DNA of 64,000 nt, taken from positions 62,001 through 126,000 of the forward strand of contig NZ_JAAQQR010000008.1 in NCBI RefSeq assembly GCF_011742555.1. Reading direction: 5' to 3'. Every line of letters starts with the position of its first letter. Within the stretch, counting starts at the first letter, position 1. Made by a program: the position numbers and the translations under genes. This DNA comes from Luteibacter jiangsuensis (GTDB lineage Bacteria > Pseudomonadota > Gammaproteobacteria > Xanthomonadales > Rhodanobacteraceae). The notes under the pieces were generated by a model. The model saw only the letters and a program-made list of their open reading frames with translations, was not told the DNA's origin and ran no database searches. Below, piece by piece: positions 44,517-52,155 of the stretch.

Positions 44517-47198
44517 ATGCCGCCTGCCGCATGCGTGCGCGCTGTGGCAACCTACACGACCTTACGATTGATCGGAGCCACGGCGCACGTGGAGCACGAA
44601 AACCTGACGGAGCTCCCGTCGACCGACCCTGCCGATCCGCGGCATGCCCTGTACGCGACCCTGCTACGGCGGGTCGGCGGGCCCCTACTTTCCGTGCTGC
44701 TGCTCGGCCTCGCCCTGTGGGCCCTGCATGCCATGGCCAGCGAGGTCACGTATCGACAAATTGCCGGATATGTTCACTCGCTGCCTCGCGCCGACATCGT
44801 CCTGGCCGTGGTGCTCACGGCGGCCGGCTTCGCGGTGATGACGCTTTACGACTGGTTCGGGCTGGCCAGCGTCGGCAAACGCCTGCCCGCACCGCGCGTC
44901 GCCTTCATCTCCTTCATCAGCTACGCGTTCTCCAACGCCCTCGGCATGTCGCTGCTGGTCTCGGGTTCCATCCGCTACCGCTTCTACGTCCAGGCCGGAC
45001 TGACCACGGGCGAGGTGGCGCGCGTGGTTCTCTACACCACCCTGAGCTTCTGGCTCGGGTTGGCCGCACTGACCGGGGCCACGCTGCTGCTGGTGCCCAT
45101 CCCGCCCGACGTGCCCTTGTCCGGGTTGCGCATTCCGCTGGCGATCCTCCTGCTCGTCGTTCCCCTGGCCTGGTTCGCGATCGCCGTGGCGGTACGGCGT
45201 CCGGTGCGGATCTGGCGCTGGTCGGTGAACGCGCCGACACCCGCCGTGGCGGCACGGCAGATCCTGATCGGCGCGTTCGACTGGGGTCTGGCCGCGAGCG
45301 TGCTCTACGTGCTCATGCCGGAAGCGATAGCGGGCGGGTTTGGCCATTTCCTGGCGATCTTCGTGCTGGCCCAGATGGCGGGCCTGATCAGCCATGTACC
45401 CGGCGGCCTGGGCGTCTTCGAAGCCGTGATGCTCGCGGGCTTCGGGGCCACCGGCAACCAGGGGCTGGAGGCACCGATTCTCGGTTCGCTGGCCGCGTTC
45501 CGCCTCGTCTACTACCTGCTGCCGCTGGGCGTGGCCACGGTGCTGGTGATCTGGCGCGAGGTGCGCGCCCTGCGCCATGCCGCGCTCATCACCCCGTGGT
45601 TCAGCAGCCTGCTGCCGCCCTTCTTCGCCGGGCTGACCCTGGTCAGCGGCGCGGTGCTGCTCTTCTCCGGCGCCACCCTGGCGATCCCCGGCCGCATGGA
45701 GATCCTGCGCGGATTCGTGCCCCTGCCGCTGGTGGAGGTGTCGCACTTCCTTTCCAGCGTGGTCGGCATGCTGCTGCTCATCCTCGCCCGCGGCTTGCAG
45801 CGCCGGCTCGACGCCGCCTACGTGCTCACGCTGGTGCTCCTGATCCTCGGCGCAATCTTCTCGCTGCTCAAAGGCATCGATTACGAAGAAGCGACGCTGC
45901 TCTCCCTGCTGGCCCTGGCCCTGGCGCCCGCCCACCGTCATTTCTACCGGCGGGCCTCGCTGTTCCGGGCCACGTTCTCGCCCGGCTGGGTGCTGGCCAT
46001 TGCCTCCGTGCTGGCCTGCGCCACCTGGCTGGTGTTTTTCAGCTTCAAGCACGTCGAATACAGCAACAACCTCTGGTGGGAGTTCAGCTTCCACCATGGC
46101 GGCGCGCCGCGCGCGCTTCGTGCGCTGGTCGGCGCCACGGCCGTCGTGATGCTGTTCGCACTGGCCAACCTCATCCGGCCGGCACGACCGCGCCGAGCGC
46201 TTCCCGGCGAGGCGGAACTGGCACGCGCCATGCCGCTGGTGAAGGGTTTCGATTCCGCCCAGGCCCACCTCGCCCTCGTGGGCGACAAGATGCTGATGTT
46301 CGCGCCGGACGACCGGGCCTTCATCATGTATGACGTCGAAGGCCGGAGCTGGGTGGCCATGGGCGATCCGGTGGGCACCGACGAAGACGCGCGCCGGGAA
46401 CTGGTGTGGGCCTTCCGCGAGCACTGCGAGCGCGCCGGTGGCTGGCCGCTGTTCTACCAGGTGCGCCCGCGCGATCTGGATCTCTACCTGGAAGTGGGCA
46501 TGAACCTGCTCAAGATCGGCGAGGAGGCCCGCGTTCGGCTTGCCGACTTCAACCTCGACGGCAAGTCGAAGAAGACCCTGCGCGGCACGGTCAACAAACT
46601 CTCCCGCGAGGGCCTGCGCATGGAGATCGTGCCGATCGAAGGCGTGCCTGCCCTGCTTCCGAAACTGAAGACGATTTCCGACGCATGGCTGCGCGACAAG
46701 AAGGTGCGCGAAAAGCGCTTCTCGCTTGGCCTGTTCGACGAGCGCTACCTGCTCCGCACGCCCATGGCGGTGGTGTGGCAAGGCGACGAGCCTGTAGCCT
46801 TCGCGAATGTCTTCGTCACCGCGACGAAGGAAGAAGCGTCCGTCGACCTCATGCGCCACCTTCCCGAAGGCCCGTCCGGCATCATGGATTTCCTTTTCAT
46901 CGAGTTGATGGTCTGGGCGAAAGCCGAAGGCTATCGTTGGTTCAACCTGGGCATGGCCCCGTTGTCGGGCCTGCAGAACCGGCGTACCGCGCCGCTGTGG
47001 AGCCGGTTCGGCGCCATCGTGTTCGGCCGTGGCGAACGCTTCTACAACTTCCGCGGCCTGCATCGGTACAAGGAAAAGTTCGACCCGGAATGGGAACCGC
47101 GTTATATCGCCGTGCCTGGAGGCATCGCGCTGCCCCTGGCGCTGGCGAACGTCGCCAGCCTCATCTCCGGCGGCCTCGGCGGCGTGGTGCGTCGATGA
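44517..47198 (+). CDS. mprF: phosphatidylglycerol lysyltransferase/flippase MprF
   Basis: An 893-residue bifunctional membrane protein. The first ~520 residues form a multi-helix flippase domain (PGGLGVFEAVMLAGFGATGN is the conserved signature), and the C-terminal DUF2156 domain (about 580-880) is the aminoacyl transferase that uses Lys- or Ala-tRNA (FIMYDVEGRSWVAMGDPVG, GLFDERYLLRTPMAVVWQG, RWFNLGMAPLSGL). Adding lysine to phosphatidylglycerol lowers surface charge and protects from cationic peptides. The ATG 44517 has GGGGG 4 bases upstream; GTG 44589 is an alternative. The stop overlaps the start of the AcvB-like gene (ATGA). Confidence 0.92.
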   Translation: MPPAACVRAVATYTTLRLIGATAHVEHENLTELPSTDPADPRHALYATLLRRVGGPLLSVLLLGLALWALHAMASEVTYRQIAGYVHSLPRADIVLAVVLTAAGFAVMTLYDWFGLASVGKRLPAPRVAFISFISYAFSNALGMSLLVSGSIRYRFYVQAGLTTGEVARVVLYTTLSFWLGLAALTGATLLLVPIPPDVPLSGLRIPLAILLLVVPLAWFAIAVAVRRPVRIWRWSVNAPTPAVAARQILIGAFDWGLAASVLYVLMPEAIAGGFGHFLAIFVLAQMAGLISHVPGGLGVFEAVMLAGFGATGNQGLEAPILGSLAAFRLVYYLLPLGVATVLVIWREVRALRHAALITPWFSSLLPPFFAGLTLVSGAVLLFSGATLAIPGRMEILRGFVPLPLVEVSHFLSSVVGMLLLILARGLQRRLDAAYVLTLVLLILGAIFSLLKGIDYEEATLLSLLALALAPAHRHFYRRASLFRATFSPGWVLAIASVLACATWLVFFSFKHVEYSNNLWWEFSFHHGGAPRALRALVGATAVVMLFALANLIRPARPRRALPGEAELARAMPLVKGFDSAQAHLALVGDKMLMFAPDDRAFIMYDVEGRSWVAMGDPVGTDEDARRELVWAFREHCERAGGWPLFYQVRPRDLDLYLEVGMNLLKIGEEARVRLADFNLDGKSKKTLRGTVNKLSREGLRMEIVPIEGVPALLPKLKTISDAWLRDKKVREKRFSLGLFDERYLLRTPMAVVWQGDEPVAFANVFVTATKEEASVDLMRHLPEGPSGIMDFLFIELMVWAKAEGYRWFNLGMAPLSGLQNRRTAPLWSRFGAIVFGRGERFYNFRGLHRYKEKFDPEWEPRYIAVPGGIALPLALANVASLISGGLGGVVRR

Positions 47199-48001
47199 AG
47201 CCACTTGTGAGAAAAATCTTCCGTTGGGTGCTGTTCTCGATCCTGGGACTGCTCGTGCTGGGGTTGCTCGCATGGCATCCGTGGACGCACGCGTCGATGG
47301 AAAAGTCCACGGTCGAACTGCCGGCCCTCCGGCCGGCGCCGGCGGGTGAGGAAGATCTGCTCGTCGTCATCTATTCCGGCGACGGAGGCTGGTGGGATCT
47401 CGACCAGCGTCTCGGGGCCGTGTTCACCGAACGGGGCATCCCCGTCGCCGGCGTCAGCACGTTCAAGTATTTCTGGCGGTACCGTTCGCCCGAAGAATCC
47501 GCGCACGACCTCGACGGCCTGCTCGACCGCTACACCAGGCAGTGGAACAAGTCGCGGGTGTTGTTGATCGGTTATTCGTTCGGCGCCGATGTGCTTCCGA
47601 CGATCGTGGGCAAGCTGCGGCCGGACAACCGGGCGCGGCTCAGCCAGCTGGTGCTTCTGTCGGCAAGCCGCGACGTGAACTTCGAGATCGAACTCGAGGG
47701 CTACATGCAGCAGGGCTGGTGGACCACGCACACGCACAACCTCCTGCAATGGCTGAATCCGGTGGTGCACAGCGATGCCATGCCCCCGATCGCCGCGCTG
47801 GGCGGCAAGCCGCCCATGGCTTGTTATTACGGCGCGGAAGATGCCGACGACAGCGGCTGCACCGATCCGAAGCTTCCGTCCTTTGTTGAGGTATTCCGCA
47901 AGCCCGGTTCTCATCACTTCGATGAGAACTACGAAGGCCTCGCCACCGAACTGATCCAGCGCATGCCTGGAAAGGCGCCACCAGCCTCCACACCGAACTG
48001 A
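47195..48001 (+). CDS. AcvB/VirJ-like serine hydrolase, predicted aminoacyl-phosphatidylglycerol hydrolase
   Basis: A 268-residue exported alpha/beta hydrolase of the AcvB/VirJ family. An N-terminal membrane helix (RWVLFSILGLLVLGLLAWHP) is followed by LLVVIYSGDGGWWDLDQRLG and the nucleophile elbow LLIGYSFGADVLPTI, with a late H in SHHFDENYEG. Agrobacterium AcvB hydrolyses lysyl-phosphatidylglycerol made by its MprF homologue, and genes are adjacent there too. Here the ATG overlaps the mprF stop by 4 bases, so the two are coupled and probably balance lipid charge. The gene's stop codon lies in a 47-base tandem duplication that altered only its last codon. Confidence 0.88.
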   Translation: MKPLVRKIFRWVLFSILGLLVLGLLAWHPWTHASMEKSTVELPALRPAPAGEEDLLVVIYSGDGGWWDLDQRLGAVFTERGIPVAGVSTFKYFWRYRSPEESAHDLDGLLDRYTRQWNKSRVLLIGYSFGADVLPTIVGKLRPDNRARLSQLVLLSASRDVNFEIELEGYMQQGWWTTHTHNLLQWLNPVVHSDAMPPIAALGGKPPMACYYGAEDADDSGCTDPKLPSFVEVFRKPGSHHFDENYEGLATELIQRMPGKAPPASTPN

Positions 48002-48041
48002 TCCAGCGCATGCCTGGAAAGGCGCCACCAGCCTCCACACC
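47948..48041. repeat. 47-base perfect tandem duplication at the acvB-like 3' end
   Basis: Copy one is 47948-47994, copy two 47995-48041; both begin GAACTGATCCAGCGCATGCC and are identical. The period is not a multiple of three. In copy two the frame meets TGA at once (47999-48001). Without the duplication the frame would end at TAA 47999+ in the shorter form, after a Pro instead of Asn. Confidence 0.9.
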
Positions 48042-48062
48042 GCCTTAACTGTTTTATCGCCC

Positions 48063-48084
48063 TGACAGATGTGAAGAACTGTCA
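48063..48084. repeat. inverted repeat TGACAG/CTGTCA, spacer 10
   Basis: Perfect 6-base arms 22 bases after the duplicated 3' end of the acvB-like gene. No T tract follows, so it is not an intrinsic terminator; an operator for the small ORF at 48174 is possible. Confidence 0.35.
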
Positions 48085-48173
48085 CGGAACGTTCACCCCC
48101 GTGCCACCGAAAATTTCCCTTCCCGCGCCCACTCTGTCGGTTCGCGGAGGGACAGGCGCGGCAGGAGAACACG

Positions 48174-48350
48174 ATGCAACGAGAACCAGGCAAACGGGAT
48201 TACGGCTCTTCCGACTGCGCCCAGTTGCGCAGCCTCGCAAGCAGGGGTGTGTTCGTGCCCCAACCCAGCAAGCCGCCGCGGCAGGAGCATGTCGACCATT
48301 CCCGCTCCGGCGCCCGCCGTGAGCCGCGGTCGACGCGCGCCCCCGCCTGA
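48174..48350 (+). CDS. 58-residue basic small protein (hypothetical)
   Basis: A short open frame with a strong ribosome binding site: CAGGAG lies 8 bases before the ATG. The product is basic and Arg/Ser/Pro-rich with one cysteine (starts MQREPGKRDYGSSDCAQLRS), has no hydrophobic stretch and no resemblance to a known family that I can name. It occupies most of the first half of the 655-base gap between the acvB-like gene and the outer-membrane protein gene. Coding status rests on the SD and the clean frame alone; it could also be part of an untranslated leader. Confidence 0.4.
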   Translation: MQREPGKRDYGSSDCAQLRSLASRGVFVPQPSKPPRQEHVDHSRSGARREPRSTRAPA

Positions 48351-48357
48351 TTCGCGC

Positions 48358-48410
48358 CTTCATCGTCGATGAAGGTAAATCCGAACCAAATTTAAGATTT
48401 CTCCTATATC
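48358..48410 (+). promoter_or_regulatory. 17-base palindrome and AT-rich promoter-like segment
   Basis: CTTCATCGTCGATGAAG (48358-48374) is a perfect palindrome around a central T. It is followed by an AT-rich stretch ending in TATATC (48405-48410), a possible -10 box; no good -35 box is seen. Transcription from here would produce the structured RNA ending at 48651. Confidence 0.35.
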
Positions 48411-48419
48411 CGTCAGCGG

Positions 48420-48651
48420 CCGACCTACGGAAGATGAGGTCCATGCCCGCCCGTCACCTGGGCGTGGCTAAAAAATCGCCGATGACCGATCCGACGGCAG
48501 GAAGCCGTCCGTCCCTAGTTACAGGATCGATCCCCCCTTCATCGGCGGTGACGCCGCGCCGGCATTGCCGGGCCGCGTTGGTGGCCCAGGCCACTGGACC
48601 CAGGGACGGTCGCCATGGCCCTCCGCGTGAGCGAGAGGGCCATGTTTTTTT
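48420..48651 (+). ncRNA. predicted structured RNA ending in an intrinsic terminator
   Basis: The segment has little coding signal but dense complementarity. CGCCGATGA (48477-48485) pairs with TCATCGGCG (48539-48547); inside it CGATCC pairs with GGATCG, and inside that GACGGC-AGGAA-GCCGTC forms a hairpin. Then come GGCG-GTGA-CGCC, CCGGC-ATT-GCCGG and GTGGCC-CA-GGCCAC hairpins, and a terminator. I could not match it to 6S, SRP, RNase P, tmRNA or a known riboswitch. The 5' end is a guess from the TATATC box. The hairpin exposing AGGAA would suit a CsrA/RsmA site, but only one such loop is clear. Confidence 0.45.
48614..48651 (+). terminator. intrinsic terminator
   Basis: Perfect 10-base stem CATGGCCCTC/GAGGGCCATG with an 11-base loop, followed by seven T. 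It is oriented for plus-strand transcription and ends 5 bases before the stop of the convergent outer-membrane protein gene. Confidence 0.85.
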
Positions 48652-48656
48652 GGGCT

Positions 48657-49430
48657 TTAGCCTTTCCTGCCGAAGAACATCGAGATGCCCAGGCCTGCCA
48701 GCATCGACGGGCCGTGGCGCCCGATGCGGTGAAGGGCGTAGGCGTCCAGTTGAACGTGGTCGCCGATATCATAAGCGATGCCGCCACCTGCCTGGAGCTC
48801 GTTACCGTCCTCGGCATCGTGGATCACGTCCGTCTCGACGTAGGCAAGCAAGTTCTCTCCGAATTTCCGGCCGAAGGTCGGTGCCAGCGTCCACGTGTTC
48901 CGGCCTTTGAGGCGGTCGAGGTTGGCGAAGAGCGTGATCTGCTTCGCGTCGTCGGGTTTCCATTGCATGGTGCTTCCCAGGCTCACCTCACGGGCGCCGT
49001 TCCCGAAGTCCTTGTCGCCGTTGGCGAAGGTGACGGTACCCAGCGCGGCCCAACTGAAAGTGCCCGCATCGGCGGAGCCTTCGGGCGCCCACTTCATGCC
49101 GACGCTGGTGTCGCCATGTCCCACCGCGTGGCGGCGGGAACCCGCGCCACGCTCCTCGAGCCGGTTCCATGCGGAACCGCCCACCTGCAATTCGATCGGA
49201 CCGCCAAGGCCGAGACGAATGAGGCTGTCGGCAGTGTACGTACGGTCGAGGTACCCGTCCTGCCGTTGCCGTTCGTAGGTGGGAAGGCCCTGCTCCAGCG
49301 CCAGCGTGCCGGCGGGCAATACGGTGGTCGCGAACCCCGCGCCGGGGCGATCGAAGTCGGGCGGATCGGCAAACGCCGGGGCGGCGAAAAGCAAGACGGC
49401 AGCGGTGGCGAGGGAGGTTCGTAAGGTCAT
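48657..49430 (-). CDS. outer-membrane transporter-like protein (MetA-pathway/phenol-degradation type barrel)
   Basis: A 257-residue protein with signal peptide (LRTSLATAAVLLFAAPAFA). The rest alternates short amphipathic strands: TLALEQGLPTYERQRQDGYL, SLIRLGLGGPIELQVGGSAW, HGDTSVGMKWAP, SWAALGTVTFANGDKDFGNG and LLAYVETDVIHDAEDG. This matches the 'transporter' family also called putative MetA-pathway of phenol degradation proteins, predicted outer-membrane barrels of unknown substrate. The C-terminus (GLGISMFFGRKG) lacks a final aromatic, which is unusual for barrels. Start set at ATG 49430; further upstream frames run into REP repeats and are spurious. Confidence 0.75.
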   Translation of the reverse strand: MTLRTSLATAAVLLFAAPAFADPPDFDRPGAGFATTVLPAGTLALEQGLPTYERQRQDGYLDRTYTADSLIRLGLGGPIELQVGGSAWNRLEERGAGSRRHAVGHGDTSVGMKWAPEGSADAGTFSWAALGTVTFANGDKDFGNGAREVSLGSTMQWKPDDAKQITLFANLDRLKGRNTWTLAPTFGRKFGENLLAYVETDVIHDAEDGNELQAGGGIAYDIGDHVQLDAYALHRIGRHGPSMLAGLGISMFFGRKG

Positions 49431-49472
49431 GAGCGCATTGTGCGTGCGCCGCGTAGCGGCCGCGTGCACGCC

Positions 49473-49800
49473 CGCGATCCCGCGACGGCGGGCCGTCGTG
49501 TCGCGAGCACCCATCGCCGCTGAAGCGGCTCCCACAAAAAAGCCGGTCTGCTTTGTGTGGGAGCCGGCTATGCCGGCGATCCCGCGACGGCGGGCCGTCG
49601 TGTCGCGAGCACCCATCGCCGCTGAAGCGGCTCCCACAAAAAGCCGGTCTGCTTTGTGTGGGAGCCGGCTATGCCGGCGATCCCGCGACAGCGGGCCGTC
49701 GTGTAGCGAGCACCCATCGCCGCTGAAGCGGCTCCCACAAAAAGCCGGTCTGCTTTGTGTGGGAGCCGGCTATGCCGGCGATCCCGCGACAGCGGGCATG
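49473..49800. repeat. tandem REP array, 101-base unit, about 3.3 copies
   Basis: GTGTGGGAGCCGGCTATGCC recurs at 49555, 49656 and 49757, a strict period of 101. Each unit has REP arm one, a CCCGCGAC(G/A)GCGGG palindrome, REP arm two (CGCTGAAGCGGCTCCCACA) and a constant AAAAAGCCGGTCTGCTTT link. The first copy lacks its initial arm and the last is cut after the middle palindrome. Units differ at only a few bases, so amplification is recent. Confidence 0.9.
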
Positions 49801-49819
49801 TAGGCGAGGGTATCGCGGG

Positions 49820-52030
49820 CTACGGGGCCTTTACGACGGGGAAGCTCTCGCCCAACGTCACCGTTTTTTCCCCGGCCACGTCCGTGGCCGAGCGCGCCAG
49901 CTTCACCGAATAGCTTCCTGCCGCGACGTGCCAGCGGCCGGCCTTGTCGTCGTAGCGTGCGAGTGCCAGCGGTTCGAGCGGAATGTCGACACGACGGCTG
50001 GCGCCCGGTTTCAGGGCGACCTTCGCCCAGCCCGCAAGGCGGCGCGTCGCCGCGCCAGATGCGGTGACGTAGATCTGCGGGACGTCGGCACCGGCCACCT
50101 TTCCGGTGTTCTTCACCGTGACATGGGCCACCGGGTTGCCCTTCGCATCCTTGTCCACGGCAAAGTCGCTGTACGCGAAGCTCGTGTAGCCCAGGCCGTA
50201 GCCGAAGGCGAACAACGGTTCGCGCTTCGTCTTCTCGAACCAGCGATAACCGACGTCCGCGCCTTCGATGTTGTAGTCCACGTTGTCGGCCGGCTTCGCC
50301 TTCGAATTCAGGCCCGCACCCTGGATGGCCGGACGCGGCAGCTGCGCCTCATCTTTCGGCCAGCTCAGGGGCAGGCGACCGGACGGCGCCGTGACACCGT
50401 ACAGAAGACGCGCGATGGCCTCGCCGCCGCCCGAGCCCGGATACCAGGCTTCCATCACCGCGCCCACGCGATCCAGCCAGGGCATCTTCACCGGGCCGTT
50501 GGTTTCCAGCACCACTACGGTTTTCGGATTGGCCTTCGCCACCGCTTCCACGAGCGCGTCCTGGTTGTCGGGCAGAGCAAGGTCGGGCGTGTCGAACGAC
50601 TCCGCCGCCCACTTCGTGACGAATACCACGGCGACATCGGCACCGGCCGCGGCCTTCGCAGCAGCGGCGGGATCCGTACCCGGATCGAAGCTCACCTTGC
50701 CGCCGAGCTTGCGCATGAACTCGAGCGGCGCGGAAGCGTGGTACCGCACCGGACCCGGCCAGCCCGTCGGCTCGAGGCCCGGCACCGGATCGCCGGCCAC
50801 ATCCGCGACGGCCGACGAGCCGCCGCCGGCGAGGACACCCTTGTCCGCGTGGCCCCCGATGATCGCCACCGATTGGCCCTTGCGCGCCAGCGGCAGCAGG
50901 CCGCCCTCGTTGCGCAGCAATACCGCGCCCGCCTCGAGCGCGTTGCGCGCCACGATGCGATCCGCTTCGTACGCGACGGGATCGCGCTTCGCGTCATCCA
51001 GAATGCCGTGGGCGAACAAGGTACGCATGATGCGTTTCACCATGTCGTCCAGCCGCGCCTTGGGGAACTCGCCGGAGGCGAGGGCCGCGCGCAACGGCTT
51101 GTCGAAGTACACCTCCTTGTCGAAGGTTTCGCCGGCGGATTCCTGATCGAGTCCCGCGAGGGCGGCCTTTGCTCCGCTGTGCACGCCACCCCAGTCGGAC
51201 ATGACGTAGCCCTTGAAGCCCCACTCCTGCTTCAGCACCTTGTTGAGCAGCCAGTCGTGCTCGCCGGCATAGGTGCCGTTGATCCGGTTGTACGAGGACA
51301 TCACCGAGCCGGGATCGCCCTTGGCGATAGCGAGCTGGAAGGCCAGGAGGTCGGACTCGCGCAGCGCCACGGGATCGATGTCGGAACTCAACGTGTTGCG
51401 GCCGGTTTCGAGGTCGTTGATAGCGAAGTGCTTCACCGTCGCCACGATATGGCGCTCCTGGATACCCTTCACGGCCGCACCGACGATCGTGCCGGCCAGC
51501 ACGGGGTCTTCGCCCGCATATTCGAAGTTGCGGCCGTTGCGCGGATCGCGCGTGAGATTGACGCCGCCGGACAGCAGAATGTCGTAGCCCTTGCCACGCG
51601 CCTCGCCACCGATCATGCGGCCACCCGCATGCGCGACGGCCGGATCGAAACTGGCCGCCGTGGCCAGGCCCGCAGGCAGCGAGATGGCGCCCTTGTGATC
51701 GGAGCCGTCGCGAGTGACGCCGAGGCCGGCATCCGTTTCGTTGAGGAAAGGCAGGCCGAGACGCGGAATGGCCGGAATGAAGCCCGCGCCGTTCAACGCA
51801 CCGGGCGGGTTCGGCCCCTTCTCCTTCACCTGCCCGAAGTCGGCGCGGATCATGCGGAATTTTTCGTCGTCGGTCATGGCCGCGACGATCAGATCCGCGC
51901 GCCGGTCCGGCGACAGCGAGCGGTCCATCCAGGGACGCTCCACTGGCTCTGCTGCATGGGCGGAGCCGGCAATGCCGGCGGCAAGGGCAAGGGCGAGGGC
52001 GCTGCGACGGGCAATATCGGACATGGTCAT
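49820..52030 (-). CDS. beta-glucosidase, glycoside hydrolase family 3
   Basis: A 736-residue exported enzyme. Signal peptide: [23 protein letters not shown]. The GH3 N-terminal barrel shows [51 protein letters not shown] and the nucleophile Asp in [12 protein letters not shown]. The C-terminal sandwich and fibronectin III-like domain ([15 protein letters not shown] onward) are complete. It hydrolyses beta-glucosides or related oligosaccharides in the periplasm; the exact linkage is not predictable. ATGs at 52030 and 52024 are both possible starts. It diverges from the lhr gene across 125 bases. Confidence 0.92.
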   Translation of the reverse strand: MTMSDIARRSALALALAAGIAGSAHAAEPVERPWMDRSLSPDRRADLIVAAMTDDEKFRMIRADFGQVKEKGPNPPGALNGAGFIPAIPRLGLPFLNETDAGLGVTRDGSDHKGAISLPAGLATAASFDPAVAHAGGRMIGGEARGKGYDILLSGGVNLTRDPRNGRNFEYAGEDPVLAGTIVGAAVKGIQERHIVATVKHFAINDLETGRNTLSSDIDPVALRESDLLAFQLAIAKGDPGSVMSSYNRINGTYAGEHDWLLNKVLKQEWGFKGYVMSDWGGVHSGAKAALAGLDQESAGETFDKEVYFDKPLRAALASGEFPKARLDDMVKRIMRTLFAHGILDDAKRDPVAYEADRIVARNALEAGAVLLRNEGGLLPLARKGQSVAIIGGHADKGVLAGGGSSAVADVAGDPVPGLEPTGWPGPVRYHASAPLEFMRKLGGKVSFDPGTDPAAAAKAAAGADVAVVFVTKWAAESFDTPDLALPDNQDALVEAVAKANPKTVVVLETNGPVKMPWLDRVGAVMEAWYPGSGGGEAIARLLYGVTAPSGRLPLSWPKDEAQLPRPAIQGAGLNSKAKPADNVDYNIEGADVGYRWFEKTKREPLFAFGYGLGYTSFAYSDFAVDKDAKGNPVAHVTVKNTGKVAGADVPQIYVTASGAATRRLAGWAKVALKPGASRRVDIPLEPLALARYDDKAGRWHVAAGSYSVKLARSATDVAGEKTVTLGESFPVVKAP

Positions 52031-52155
52031 GGTTCGGCGCGGGTGGAGAGGTGCCCACCATCGCCAAGTCATGCGGTTATCGCAACCCGCGAGACGGAGA
52101 GGGAGTACGCTCGCCGCTTGCCTCCAGCGCTGCCAGCCCCCACTTAAGTGGTTCA

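Noticed and set aside
42323-46333. 1336-codon plus-strand frame across the LTA-synthase gene and mprF
   Set aside because: Covers two clear genes in wrong strand or frame; product lacks any domain.
49430-49637. N-terminal extension of the outer-membrane protein gene with repeated VGAASAAMGA
   Set aside because: It is the translation of REP repeats; a signal peptide begins at ATG 49430.
49473-49800. Regularly spaced repeats looking like a CRISPR array
   Set aside because: The whole 101-base unit is repeated, with no unique spacers; the units are REP palindromes.
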